Source: Paenibacillus sp. FSL H7-0357 (GTDB lineage Bacteria > Bacillota > Bacilli > Paenibacillales > Paenibacillaceae). From it: a stretch of 64,000 nucleotides of DNA. This document shows, one piece after another, positions 42,282 through 51,435 of the stretch. How positions within the stretch are numbered: position 1 is the stretch's first letter; every line of letters starts with the position of its first letter. The stretch spans positions 3,658,001 to 3,722,000 of the forward strand of contig NZ_CP009241.1 of assembly GCF_000758525.1 (NCBI RefSeq). The letters are read 5' to 3'. The translations under genes and the position numbers were made by a program. The notes under the pieces are model-generated. The model was not told the DNA's origin. It searched no databases and was given only the letters and a program-made list of their open reading frames with translations.

Positions 42282-44336
42282 TTATTTGAGCACCAGCACA
42301 CCGAATCCTTCCATACTGTAGGTTCCCGAAATGCTTTCTCCTGTCAGCAAATCTGTTCTCTGTTCTTTGAGTGAGATCACTGCAGGCTCTTCGCTGTAGT
42401 TCAGCAGGAAGGTGAGGCTGGCGGATTCGCCTTGACGGATTTGCAGCTCGACCTCACTTGGCAGCTCGAGCCAATGTTCAGCCGGTGAACGTAGATTTAG
42501 AGCACCAATGATTCTTGTCGCAGCTTCTTCATTGAATACAGCTCCGTAATACCACACCTCGCCTTTACCACGGAGATTTCGGGTAACGGCCGGTTTTCCT
42601 TTATAATAATCGGAAGCGTAGGTCGCCATGACTTCCACGCTGTCTTCTTCCACGTGAAGGATATCGTTAAAAGCGTCGGCTCCCGTCAGTGCTTCCGGTT
42701 CTTCAGTCCAACTGATAAAGGTGGGACGCCGTGTACCTTTAACTACAGTGAATTCTTCCACTGTTACCCCGCAGAGCTGTCTTGCCGCCCCGGGGAAAGG
42801 CCGCATATAGCAATGTCCACGCTTATCCTTGTAGCCGGTCCGGCAGCCGAAGATCAGTTTCCCGCCTTGCTGCACATATTCATCCAACAATGCCGCTATT
42901 TCATCTGTCATGATGGCCGGATGCGGGTAGACCAGCACTTGATAACGGGCCAGTTCCTCTACGGTTGTAGTGCGGCCCAAGTAGATAATGTCACTGGGAA
43001 TGTGCTGCCGCTGCAGCGCTTTGAACCATTCCTTGTTGCTCTGCCACATGAAAGGGCCGTGCCAGACATCATATTCACCGTCCCATTCATTGTCATAATC
43101 CCGCAGAATGGCTACTGTGGCCTCAGCGCGTGTCCCGATGATCTCTTGGCCGGATGCCGCCAGCTCCTCGCCGATCCGCGCCGCTTCCCGGACTCTCCGG
43201 TTGGGCTGGTTATGGTAATCATTGAGGCCATGCCAATAGATCTCATTGCCCATGGTTGCCGTTCTCCAGCGGAAATACAGCACCATATCTGCGCCATGGG
43301 CGATAGACTGGTACGTCCAAAGCCGCATCTGCCCCGGTTTAGGTGAGGGCATGTCCATACGGTTCACCCAGCCGCCTGGTCCGGATTGCTGTTCCATGAT
43401 GCAGAAGTTGGGACTGATGGAACGCACAACACTGAGGGACAGGCTCCAGCTCCGGTCACCCAGCGGATTTCGTTCAGCAGGATCAGTATGAATGCTGGAG
43501 AACTGGGGGTATGAATCATAGCTGAAAAAGTCCAGCAGCTCATCACTCATTTGATGACTGTCCAAATGGCCGAATAACCCGTTTGTCGTAACCCATTGAT
43601 CCGGCGCCGCAGCACGGATAATGTCGGCCTGATTCTTGGCAAACGAAATCGTATTATCAGAGATAAACCGCTTCTCGTCCAGCGCCTGATGCGGATTAGG
43701 CTGTCTCGGGACCGGGGTAGGACGCGGTAAAAAGACCTGAGACCAGTTAGTGTAGCTCTGATTCCAGAAGACTGCACCCCATGCCTCATTCAGTTTCTCC
43801 AAGGAGCCGTATTTATCTTGCAGCCACTTCCGGAAAGACTTGTGGTCACTTTCGGAATAGAATTCACTGATCTCGCAGTTCAGCTCGTTGTCGATCTGCC
43901 AGCCGGTTACTCCGGGGTGGTTGCCATAATGTGCAGCAAGCTGAGCGGCAATCCTGGCGCATAACTCGCGGTATTTGGGGCTGCTGTAATTGTAATGCCG
44001 GCGCATGCCATGCTGAAGAGTAACACCTTCATAAGTCACATTAAGCACTTCCGGGTATCGTTCGGTAAGCCAGGCAGGAGGCGTAGCCGTCGGTGTACCC
44101 AACACCACCTTGAGTCCATGGCGGTAGGCCAGATCAATGGCGCGGTCGAACAGTTCAAACTGATAGACACCTTCTTCAGGTTCAAAAATAGACCAGGCGA
44201 ATTCACCCATACGGACAATCGTGAAGCCTGTTTCCACCATCCGGCGGTAATCATCTTCCCACATCTCTTCCGGCCAATGCTCGGGGTAATAGCATACGCC
44301 CAGCTCGAACCGATCTGCTGCAACTGGTTTCTTCAT
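42282..44336 (-). CDS. GH42 beta-galactosidase
   Basis: A 684-aa cytosolic beta-galactosidase. The start at 44336 has GGAGGAACC directly before it on the minus strand; the frame is open far upstream, but without site. N-terminal TIM barrel: LGVCYYPEHWPEEMW, then acid/base E152 in WQIDNELNCE and nucleophile E316 in FCIMEQQSGPGGW. The C-terminal domains (trimerisation about 390-590, beta-sandwich to the end) are complete. No signal peptide, so substrate must be imported. Divergent AraC gene 147 bases away likely regulates it. Ends at a strong terminator. Confidence 0.93.
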   Translation of the reverse strand: MKKPVAADRFELGVCYYPEHWPEEMWEDDYRRMVETGFTIVRMGEFAWSIFEPEEGVYQFELFDRAIDLAYRHGLKVVLGTPTATPPAWLTERYPEVLNVTYEGVTLQHGMRRHYNYSSPKYRELCARIAAQLAAHYGNHPGVTGWQIDNELNCEISEFYSESDHKSFRKWLQDKYGSLEKLNEAWGAVFWNQSYTNWSQVFLPRPTPVPRQPNPHQALDEKRFISDNTISFAKNQADIIRAAAPDQWVTTNGLFGHLDSHQMSDELLDFFSYDSYPQFSSIHTDPAERNPLGDRSWSLSLSVVRSISPNFCIMEQQSGPGGWVNRMDMPSPKPGQMRLWTYQSIAHGADMVLYFRWRTATMGNEIYWHGLNDYHNQPNRRVREAARIGEELAASGQEIIGTRAEATVAILRDYDNEWDGEYDVWHGPFMWQSNKEWFKALQRQHIPSDIIYLGRTTTVEELARYQVLVYPHPAIMTDEIAALLDEYVQQGGKLIFGCRTGYKDKRGHCYMRPFPGAARQLCGVTVEEFTVVKGTRRPTFISWTEEPEALTGADAFNDILHVEEDSVEVMATYASDYYKGKPAVTRNLRGKGEVWYYGAVFNEEAATRIIGALNLRSPAEHWLELPSEVELQIRQGESASLTFLLNYSEEPAVISLKEQRTDLLTGESISGTYSMEGFGVLVLK

Positions 44337-44483
44337 AGGTTCCTCCAAGTGTAAAAATATGCTTTGAACATTATATAAATCTATTGTATTATCAGGTACA
44401 TAAAAACTGATATAACATAATATTGCTATTATATGACTATATTGCGTGCTTGCTTTCCAAGTATAGAATAGAGGGAGGACGAA

Positions 44484-45317
44484 ATGAAAAAGCAATGGGT
44501 CTTGCCCGCCCCGGCTTACGCCCACTATGTATGCTATCCGGAATTTCTCGGGCATTACAATCATTTTCCGCAGCATGCGGAGCGGAGAAGCGAGGGAGTA
44601 CTGAACAGCTACAATCTCCATCTGGTATTTGAGGGGACGGGTTATGTTTTTCAGGAGGGAGAACGGATTCCCATGGGAAGGGGAAGCGGCTTTCTGTTCC
44701 CTAGAGGGGCATATCAGCAATATGGCTCTGATCCCCGCAGACCCTGGGAGGTGCGCTGGGTTCACTTCAATACAGCCATTTCCTTGCCGCTACTGGAGGA
44801 AGCAGATCAGTCGCGCGGTTATTTCTTTACATTCGATCCGGATGCCGGGCTGGAGTCTATCTTTGATGAGCTGTTCGAGCTTAGCGCAGTCCATGAAACC
44901 CGGAGTGAACCTCGTTTCTCGGCTTTACTTTATGAAATTCTGGTTACACTGTTGCAAAATTCCGAGCCGCTTCATGGATCGGTGCCCCTGGAGATCCGAC
45001 ATTCCATTAGGCGTACAGCCGACATGATTCATAAGGATTGCCAGCGTCCCTGGACACTGGAGAGCATGTCTAGGCTTGCGGGTTACAGCAGCTATCACTT
45101 TTTGCGGCTCTTCCGGTCCATCATGGGGAAGACACCGAACCGTTATTTGAGTGACTGCCGTCTGGCCAGGGCCAAGCTGCTGCTGGTCTCTTCCGATTTG
45201 TCTGTTGCGCAGATTGCAGATCAGACCGGGTTTCATCAATCCAGCTACTTCATTAAAGTGTTCAAACTGGCAGAAGGTATGCCTCCGAGCCAGTACCGCC
45301 GTACTTTCGGCTCTTAG
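44484..45317 (+). CDS. AraC-family regulator of the beta-galactosidase gene
   Basis: A 277-aa regulator with an N-terminal cupin-like ligand domain (about residues 20-150, including RGSGFLFPRGAYQQYG) and two C-terminal HTHs (WTLESMSRLAGYSSYHFLRLF, given in parts: LAGYSSYHFLRLF; and SVAQIADQTGFHQSSYFIK), ending with FKLAEGMPPSQYR, the second-HTH signature. Divergent from the GH42 gene, so it probably activates it on galactoside binding. RBS GAGGGAGG lies 7 bases upstream. Confidence 0.92.
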   Translation: MKKQWVLPAPAYAHYVCYPEFLGHYNHFPQHAERRSEGVLNSYNLHLVFEGTGYVFQEGERIPMGRGSGFLFPRGAYQQYGSDPRRPWEVRWVHFNTAISLPLLEEADQSRGYFFTFDPDAGLESIFDELFELSAVHETRSEPRFSALLYEILVTLLQNSEPLHGSVPLEIRHSIRRTADMIHKDCQRPWTLESMSRLAGYSSYHFLRLFRSIMGKTPNRYLSDCRLARAKLLLVSSDLSVAQIADQTGFHQSSYFIKVFKLAEGMPPSQYRRTFGS

Positions 45318-45356
45318 TGACGCAGACGATTAGGGTTTATTAACGGTCACCGTTCT

Positions 45357-45386
45357 GAAAACAGCGCATGTTGCGCTGTTTTTTTG
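45357..45386 (+). terminator. intrinsic terminator
   Basis: AAACAGCGCA-TGT-TGCGCTGTTT followed by seven T, ending the AraC gene. Confidence 0.9.
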
Positions 45387-45502
45387 AAACATTGGCACAA
45401 AAAGGTTACAAATTCGCATCATAGAGTTACAACTTGGTTACATTTACCTTCCAGCCAACAACTATAATAATTCTAGTTAATAGACTTGGGAGGGGAAAGA
45501 AA

Positions 45503-48100
45503 GTGAGAAAGCATAAAAATACATACGTTGCTCTGCTCTTAAGCACCATCGTTCTTGGTCAAGTGGCCGGAGGGATAGCTGCTCCTTCTTCGGAAGCAGC
45601 AGGCACAACACCAGCAGCAGCAACAACAGCAACCGTCAAAATCAATCCGATTCAATTAGGCCAAGGAGTCACTGCCGCATTGGAGGATGTTAATATTTGG
45701 CCGCAAACCGGTGGCAATATTCTGGCCTATACGCTTAAGCTCTCTAACAACGGCAGTTCTAGTGCCAATCTGGTGCATTATTTTCCGCGTGTAGTCACTC
45801 CGGGAGGTTCAGCCATTCCCGCCAATCCAGTAACTGCTGATGCGCTTAAGAAAAAGGTCGGAGCCAAGGACAGCCTGCGCGTGACCTACTATGTGAATGT
45901 CGGTCAAACGACTTCGCTGCAGGGAATTAAGATTGCCATGTACGTATGGGACGCCAAAGCCAAGGGGTATCTAAAGAATGCGGGTTCTCTGGCGATTCCG
46001 GCGGGCTATTCCACAGCCGCTGAACGCGGCAAGATCCTGAGCACCACCATGAATGACATTCCAGTTACAGCAAGTGCGGATTCCCTGCAGCTCTACAAGT
46101 TTAGCGGTAAAGTGTACGCCAAGGTAGGACTGAGCATTACCAATAAGGGCAGTAAAGTTCTGAATGAAGCCGGATACACTCCATATCTCCAAACGGCAAG
46201 CGGCACCTCTTTCGAGCTGACGGTGAACAGCGCACAGGCAGGTTACAAGATTCAGCCGCAGGAGAAAAAGAGCATTTACTATTTGGCGGAAATTCCCGCA
46301 GCCCTGAATACCAACAACATGAAGCTGCAGTTTACACAAAAGGATGAGACCCTGAAGCTTGAGCTTCCCAAAATGTCTTTCAAGCTTCCAGTTGCGTCTA
46401 CTCCTAATTTTGTTGTGAATCCAGGTGCTGTCAAAAAAGTCGGTATTAACAGCAATACAGTGGAAATGCAGCTGGTGAATGCTTCGGTTTATTCAGAAGA
46501 CGCCCATGGAGTATGGTCCTTTCAGTTACGTCTGAAGAATGCCGGCAACAAGGCGGTGACCCTGCCAAACTACGAGCTTGCCGTGAAGTCGATCAAAGGG
46601 ACAGCTTTCCCGGTGAACGCCAAGGCACTCAGCGGGCTCACGCTAAAACCGTTGGAAACCAAGGTTGTTCCGCTTACAGTGCAGGTACCCCTTGAGGTCG
46701 AGCAAGCCGGGCTGCAACTGCAGATGATTGAAGCTGTCAGTGCCACAGAAACGGCCGGCCCAACCACTGGCCCAACCACTGGCGAAACTGCTGGTACACC
46801 TGGAACGGTAACGGCGGCGTCTCCCAAACTGATTTTTCCGGTAGCCTACTTTACCATTCCTTATGCGCTTCGTGCTGATGTACAGAAGGGGGAGGTCTAT
46901 AATCGGACGAATCAATTTGGCTCCTTCTCATACAACCTGACGTCTTTACAACGGTATCCTTGGAAAGATGATGATATCGTCATGGCCAAGCTGAACATCA
47001 CCAACACCCAGTCCGTAACCCTTACTCTTCCCGAACTTACGGGAGCGATTAAGCTGGGTACTAATGATTTAGCGGCGACCACGGATCTTCTGATCGATAA
47101 AGAGGCCGCAACGCTGGCTCCGGGCAAGTCCGCCGAGATCGTAGTGATGTCTAAAGTTCCGTATACCGAGGAATTTGAAAATGTACGAATTAATTTATTC
47201 AGCACGGTGAACACCGAGAAGGTGCCGTTCCTGGATCTCAGCATGAGTAATTCACTGAATGCAATAGATAATATTGACCGCGGCGGCACCTACAAAATCA
47301 GCGGCAAAGGTAAAAATGCCAATGTTCAGGAGAGCCGGACGACGGTTTATGAGGGGATCAATTCCAAAATTGTGTACACGGAACTGCTCATAAGCAGTCA
47401 GGAGAAAAGACAAAGCAAGATGACGCGTCTGCAGGCGTATTACAGAACGAAGGACGGGCAGTTTTTTGATGCAAAACCTAATCAACCCGACAATGCTGCA
47501 ACACCTGGCGGTATGCAGTTGGTTTCGTTCTGGGCGAAGCTGCCGAAGACGGCAAGTGCCGAAGACATCTCACTGGTATTAGGTTCCGGGGTGACCGGAA
47601 ACAAGTTAAGTGAAAGCGGACAAGAGGCTACCGGCTTTATTAATGCAAGTGCCCTACTGCTCACACCTAAAACCACAGCACCGGCGGGTAATTTAACGAA
47701 GATCACATTCTTCCCCTATAATTTGTCGGTCATCAACTCAGAAGGCAGACTATTGGAACTAAACGACACTATCAACATCGTAATGACTTATGATCTGACC
47801 CGGGACAACAGTATCGACAGTGGCGATTTGGAGCATAAGCTTGTGCTTAGAATGACTGATCCCTATGGCGTATCACAGGATAAAGTGCTGACAATTGGCA
47901 CGGATCTGACAGAAGGAAATAGCAATACCTTCTCGATGTCCTTCAGTAAAAATCTGTACACGAAGCTCAAGGGCGGCACTTACAAATTAACTTTGTTTGA
48001 TGAATTCCAAGGCGAGCGGCAGGAGCTTGGGGGCCAGGTTTTCAACCTGTTCATCGACCGCCAGCTGATAACTAATACCAAAGATACCAACGCTAAATGA
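45503..48100 (+). CDS. large secreted protein of unknown function (first gene of a MacAB-like operon)
   Basis: An 865-aa exported protein. GTG at 45503 with GGGAGGGGAAAG upstream; the open frame begins earlier but without site. A signal peptide (to about residue 30) precedes an Ala/Thr linker. The rest is beta-rich: several units contain LSNNGSSSANLVHYFPRV-like strands, as in LSLTNKGSKVLNEAGYTPYL and LKNAGNKAVTLPNYELAV, that look like three tandem copies of an Ig-like module with a hydrophobic N-x-G turn. A Pro/Thr/Gly repeat (TTGPTTG) separates halves. No anchor or lipobox. Last codons overlap the ATPase gene region. It is probably a passenger or partner of the ABC components. Confidence 0.75.
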   Translation: MRKHKNTYVALLLSTIVLGQVAGGIAAPSSEAAGTTPAAATTATVKINPIQLGQGVTAALEDVNIWPQTGGNILAYTLKLSNNGSSSANLVHYFPRVVTPGGSAIPANPVTADALKKKVGAKDSLRVTYYVNVGQTTSLQGIKIAMYVWDAKAKGYLKNAGSLAIPAGYSTAAERGKILSTTMNDIPVTASADSLQLYKFSGKVYAKVGLSITNKGSKVLNEAGYTPYLQTASGTSFELTVNSAQAGYKIQPQEKKSIYYLAEIPAALNTNNMKLQFTQKDETLKLELPKMSFKLPVASTPNFVVNPGAVKKVGINSNTVEMQLVNASVYSEDAHGVWSFQLRLKNAGNKAVTLPNYELAVKSIKGTAFPVNAKALSGLTLKPLETKVVPLTVQVPLEVEQAGLQLQMIEAVSATETAGPTTGPTTGETAGTPGTVTAASPKLIFPVAYFTIPYALRADVQKGEVYNRTNQFGSFSYNLTSLQRYPWKDDDIVMAKLNITNTQSVTLTLPELTGAIKLGTNDLAATTDLLIDKEAATLAPGKSAEIVVMSKVPYTEEFENVRINLFSTVNTEKVPFLDLSMSNSLNAIDNIDRGGTYKISGKGKNANVQESRTTVYEGINSKIVYTELLISSQEKRQSKMTRLQAYYRTKDGQFFDAKPNQPDNAATPGGMQLVSFWAKLPKTASAEDISLVLGSGVTGNKLSESGQEATGFINASALLLTPKTTAPAGNLTKITFFPYNLSVINSEGRLLELNDTINIVMTYDLTRDNSIDSGDLEHKLVLRMTDPYGVSQDKVLTIGTDLTEGNSNTFSMSFSKNLYTKLKGGTYKLTLFDEFQGERQELGGQVFNLFIDRQLITNTKDTNAK

Positions 48101-48123
48101 CAATGGAAGAAGGAGCAGCTTCT

Positions 48124-48837
48124 ATGTTGCGAGTAGAAAATATCAAGCACTCTTTTAAGACCGGCAACGAATGGACCCCCGTGCTTCACGATATCAGCTT
48201 CAATGTAAAGCAGGGTGAAATGGTTGCCCTGCTGGGCAGTTCCGGCTCCGGGAAATCTACAATGCTAAACCTGATGGCCGGCCTGATGAAGCCGACTGAA
48301 GGCCATATTTACATTGCGGATCACGATATTGTTAAGATGGGAGAAAACAAGCTTTCCGTGTTTCGCCGCAAGCATATCGGATTTATCTTTCAGGCCTATG
48401 AGCTGATCACCAGTCTTACCGTGCGCGAGAATGTGGAGCTGCCGCTTGTGTTCCAGTCCGTCTCGCCATCCATCCGTAAGCAAAAGGCGCTTGCGCTGCT
48501 GGAGCAGGTCGGCATTCCGGACAAAGCTGATTTATTTCCTTCCCAGCTGTCTGGTGGCCAGCAGCAGCGGGTAAGTATTGCCCGCTCGCTGATTACGGAG
48601 CCATCGGTCATCTTCGCGGATGAGCCGACAGGGAACCTGGACTCCAAGACTGAGGATGAAATCATCGACATCCTGCTCAAGCTCAACCGGACGATGAACA
48701 CTACTTTTATTGTTGTCACGCATGAACATGAGGTAGCAGAGCAAATGCAGCGCATCTTTTCCCTGCGGGACGGTTATTTAATTACCGAAGAGCAAAAGGC
48801 GGCAGAAGCGGAACCTCAAGAGGAGGAGACGCAGTGA
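48124..48837 (+). CDS. MacB/LolD-type ABC transporter ATPase
   Basis: A 237-aa ATPase. ATG at 48124 with AAGGAG upstream; an ATG at 48097 overlaps the previous stop. Walker A is LLGSSGSGKSTMLN, signature LSGGQQQRVSIARSL, Walker B VIFADEPTGNLDS, the MacB/LolD hallmark. It overlaps the permease gene by 4 bases (GTGA). Together with the next two genes it forms a MacAB/YknXYZ-like system. Confidence 0.95.
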   Translation: MLRVENIKHSFKTGNEWTPVLHDISFNVKQGEMVALLGSSGSGKSTMLNLMAGLMKPTEGHIYIADHDIVKMGENKLSVFRRKHIGFIFQAYELITSLTVRENVELPLVFQSVSPSIRKQKALALLEQVGIPDKADLFPSQLSGGQQQRVSIARSLITEPSVIFADEPTGNLDSKTEDEIIDILLKLNRTMNTTFIVVTHEHEVAEQMQRIFSLRDGYLITEEQKAAEAEPQEEETQ

Positions 48838-50216
48838 AGATCAGAGATATAACCCGTATGGCCTGGGATCAGGTCAAACGGCGCAAGGTGGTTACCGGAC
48901 TGTGTATGACCGGACTTTCCATCGGTTGTGCAGCAATCATTGTTGCGCTTAGTGTTGGACAATCCGCACAGAACTATATGACCGATGAGGTCAATCGCAG
49001 TTTTAAAATGGATGAAATTATGGTCTCTCCAGGCGGCGGTATCCCCTCGCGTGGCGGCGGCGACAGCAGTAAGGCTCCTGCCGAAACAAACGAGAACCTG
49101 AATCCAGGTAAGCTGACGGAGCAGAAGCTTGAGATTATCCGCGGTCTGGATCATGTAGTCGCAGCCGCGCCGTTTCAAGATGTCGGCTACCTGCAGATTG
49201 TCACGGTCGACAACAAAATAGGCGATGCCAGAGTCATTGCAACAGACTTAGAGATGCTGAATAAGTACGGCCATACCTACAAACAGGGAGGGGGCTCAAA
49301 TCTCCCGGGTATGACTGTGCTGAATTATGGGGCAACACTCGGCCTGATTGACAATGAAACCCGTACGAAGCTTTATGAGCGTCTTTCTGCAGATCCTTTT
49401 AACCAGGAATTAAATGCTCAATACACCAGTATGACCCTGCTCCCTTCAGAAATGTATAGGCAGCAGCTACAGATACAGGCGCAGGACTATAGCAGCGCGT
49501 CAAGAGCCATCAAGCTCAGCTCACCGCTGCAAGTAGGGGGCATCCTGGCTAATCCGACGGGGACTAGCGATGAACGTGCTTCCTATGACAAGATTATGTA
49601 TATCTCTCAGGATACTGCGGTTCAACTCGGGAAAGAGCTTGCTTTTGACAATATGTCGGTCATTAATGTGCCTGAGGAAGGCAGCTACAACTCAGTGACG
49701 GTTAAGGTGGACGACGTTGACAACATTAAGCAGGTAGAACAAATGATTCAGAAGCTGTCTTTAACGACCAGCAACAATCTGTATCAGATGGATATGCTTA
49801 AAGAGCAATTTGATACAATCAAAATGGCAGCGCTTGGAATAGGTGTTTTTATTCTAGTCATTGCTTCCATTTCCATTATTGTTGCCATGACCATGTCCAC
49901 CCATCAACGTAGACGGCAGATTGGGATTATGAAGGTGCTGGGCGCGAATATGGGGCAAATCCGCAATATGTTCATTACGGAAGCGGCACTACTGGGGCTT
50001 TTGGGCGGATTATTGGGCGTTCTCTTTTCCTACCTGATTGTAAATGGTCTCAACAAGCTTGTGGGTACAGCTGGTGATGGTATACATTTCTTTATTCCGG
50101 AAACGAACCTTCCCATCGGGCTTGTATTTGCGATTATGACAGGTGTGCTGTCGGGGATCTATCCGGCGATCAGCGCTTCAAGAACAGATGCGCTTACTGC
50201 TATTAAGCGGGACTAG
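48834..50216 (+). CDS. MacB-like ABC transporter permease (FtsX domain)
   Basis: A 460-aa permease with an N-terminal helix (about residues 20-42), a long periplasmic-type MacB core (about 45-330), and three C-terminal helices with the FtsX motifs MTMSTHQRRRQIGIMKVLGA and EAALLGLLGGLLGV. GTG start overlaps the ATPase stop. Together with the ATPase and the membrane-fusion protein it pumps or senses an extracellular peptide or surface protein; in Gram-positives such systems often work as stress/peptide transducers. Confidence 0.93.
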   Translation: MKIRDITRMAWDQVKRRKVVTGLCMTGLSIGCAAIIVALSVGQSAQNYMTDEVNRSFKMDEIMVSPGGGIPSRGGGDSSKAPAETNENLNPGKLTEQKLEIIRGLDHVVAAAPFQDVGYLQIVTVDNKIGDARVIATDLEMLNKYGHTYKQGGGSNLPGMTVLNYGATLGLIDNETRTKLYERLSADPFNQELNAQYTSMTLLPSEMYRQQLQIQAQDYSSASRAIKLSSPLQVGGILANPTGTSDERASYDKIMYISQDTAVQLGKELAFDNMSVINVPEEGSYNSVTVKVDDVDNIKQVEQMIQKLSLTTSNNLYQMDMLKEQFDTIKMAALGIGVFILVIASISIIVAMTMSTHQRRRQIGIMKVLGANMGQIRNMFITEAALLGLLGGLLGVLFSYLIVNGLNKLVGTAGDGIHFFIPETNLPIGLVFAIMTGVLSGIYPAISASRTDALTAIKRD

Positions 50217-50245
50217 CTATTTTTAAATTGAAAGGACGCCGAACA

Positions 50246-51346
50246 ATGAAGAGGATAATTAAAAAGAGCCTGAAGTGGCTCATTATTGCGGCCATCGTGG
50301 GTATCGGGGGATATCTGCTGTTCACCAAAGTGATCAAAAAAGAAGAACCCCAGATCGTGATGGAGTCTACGCAAGCAATCAGCTTTCCGGTTACTCAGGA
50401 GACCATAACGAGTTCTGTTCAGGTGAAGGGGAAATCACAGTATCAAGAGGAGACTCTGGTCTATGCTCCTTACGCTTCAAAGGTTACAGCATGGAAGGTG
50501 GAGAACGCCGGCCAGGTGAAAAAGGGGGATGTGCTGTTCACTCTGGACCAAAGCACATTGCAAAACGAAATTGCCACCACGGAGGCTGCCATTCGCAAAG
50601 CGCAGCTGGAGGGGGAACTGAATTCATTCGTCAGCCAACAGGACGCGGAAACTGCAGCTCCAATCGGAACTGAAGCGGAGCGGCTCAAAGCGCTGGCGGC
50701 CCAGGAAACGGCACGCATGAATGAGGAATTGAATCAGGTCAACGCAGGTATTCAAGAGCGGGAGCTGGCGGACAAAAGGAATAAGCTCAAAACGGCGATC
50801 TATCATGCGCCTGCAACTGGCATTTTCCTGTATGACAGCAGCAAAGAACGGCCGCAGATGGTGACGGACAATCAGTATATCGGTAAGATTGTTGATCTGA
50901 GCAAGCTTGAATTTATTGCGCAGGTCGGGGAACAGGACATCTTCCGCATCAAAAAGGGCATGAAGGTTCAGGTCAAGATGACTGCAATGAAAAATCTTAC
51001 GCTTAAGGGTGAAGTGACCGAGGTATCGAAATTCGCCACTACAACCAGCGGACAGAACTCGGCAGCAAATCAGGTGCCGCAATTTGAGGTGGTTATTTCT
51101 CTCCAGCCGGATGAGCATTTAATCGGCGGCCTCAGTCTTAGCGGCGAAATTGAGACGTTGCGTAAAGAGAAAGCCACAGTAGTCTCCAGCATCGCTGTTA
51201 TGCATGAAGGTGATCTGGCGTATGTAATGCTGGATAAAGGAAATGAGCAATATGTACGGCAGGAAATCAAGGTCGGAATGGAAACTACGGACAAGACAGA
51301 AGTTCTCTCTGGACTAAAGCCCGGGGATAAAGTAGTTATTCAGTAG
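50246..51346 (+). CDS. MacA/YknX-like membrane fusion protein
   Basis: A 366-aa HlyD-type adaptor. ATG at 50246 with AAAGGACG upstream. N-terminal membrane helix (residues 9-26), then a split biotinyl-lipoyl barrel (VYAPYASKVTAWKVE, and KTAIYHAPATGIFLYD), a helical hairpin (EATIRKAQLEGEL and NEELNQVNAGIQERE, shorter than in Gram-negative MacA) and a beta-barrel ending LKPGDKVVIQ. It is the last gene of the operon, which ends at paired terminators. Confidence 0.93.
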   Translation: MKRIIKKSLKWLIIAAIVGIGGYLLFTKVIKKEEPQIVMESTQAISFPVTQETITSSVQVKGKSQYQEETLVYAPYASKVTAWKVENAGQVKKGDVLFTLDQSTLQNEIATTEAAIRKAQLEGELNSFVSQQDAETAAPIGTEAERLKALAAQETARMNEELNQVNAGIQERELADKRNKLKTAIYHAPATGIFLYDSSKERPQMVTDNQYIGKIVDLSKLEFIAQVGEQDIFRIKKGMKVQVKMTAMKNLTLKGEVTEVSKFATTTSGQNSAANQVPQFEVVISLQPDEHLIGGLSLSGEIETLRKEKATVVSSIAVMHEGDLAYVMLDKGNEQYVRQEIKVGMETTDKTEVLSGLKPGDKVVIQ

Positions 51347-51355
51347 TTAAAATAA

Positions 51356-51392
51356 CGGGCAGTCTGTTGATATAACAACAGGCTGCCCGTTT
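51356..51392. terminator. strong hairpin terminator
   Basis: CGGGCAG-CTGTTG / CAACAG-CTGCCCG with one mismatch, between the convergent MacA-like and NagZ-like genes. Confidence 0.85.
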
Positions 51393-51403
51393 AGCTTGTC
51401 GAA

Positions 51404-51433
51404 GGCTGTTGAGAGAGTCTCAACAGCCTCTTT
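51404..51433. terminator. second hairpin terminator
   Basis: GGCTGTTGAGA-GAG-TCTCAACAGCC, a perfect 11-bp stem followed by CTTTG on plus, directly before the NagZ-like stop. Confidence 0.85.
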
Positions 51434-51435
51434 GT

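Noticed and set aside
45342..45354. AACGGT-C-ACCGTT palindrome after the AraC gene
   Set aside because: Short, immediately before a strong terminator and not near a promoter.
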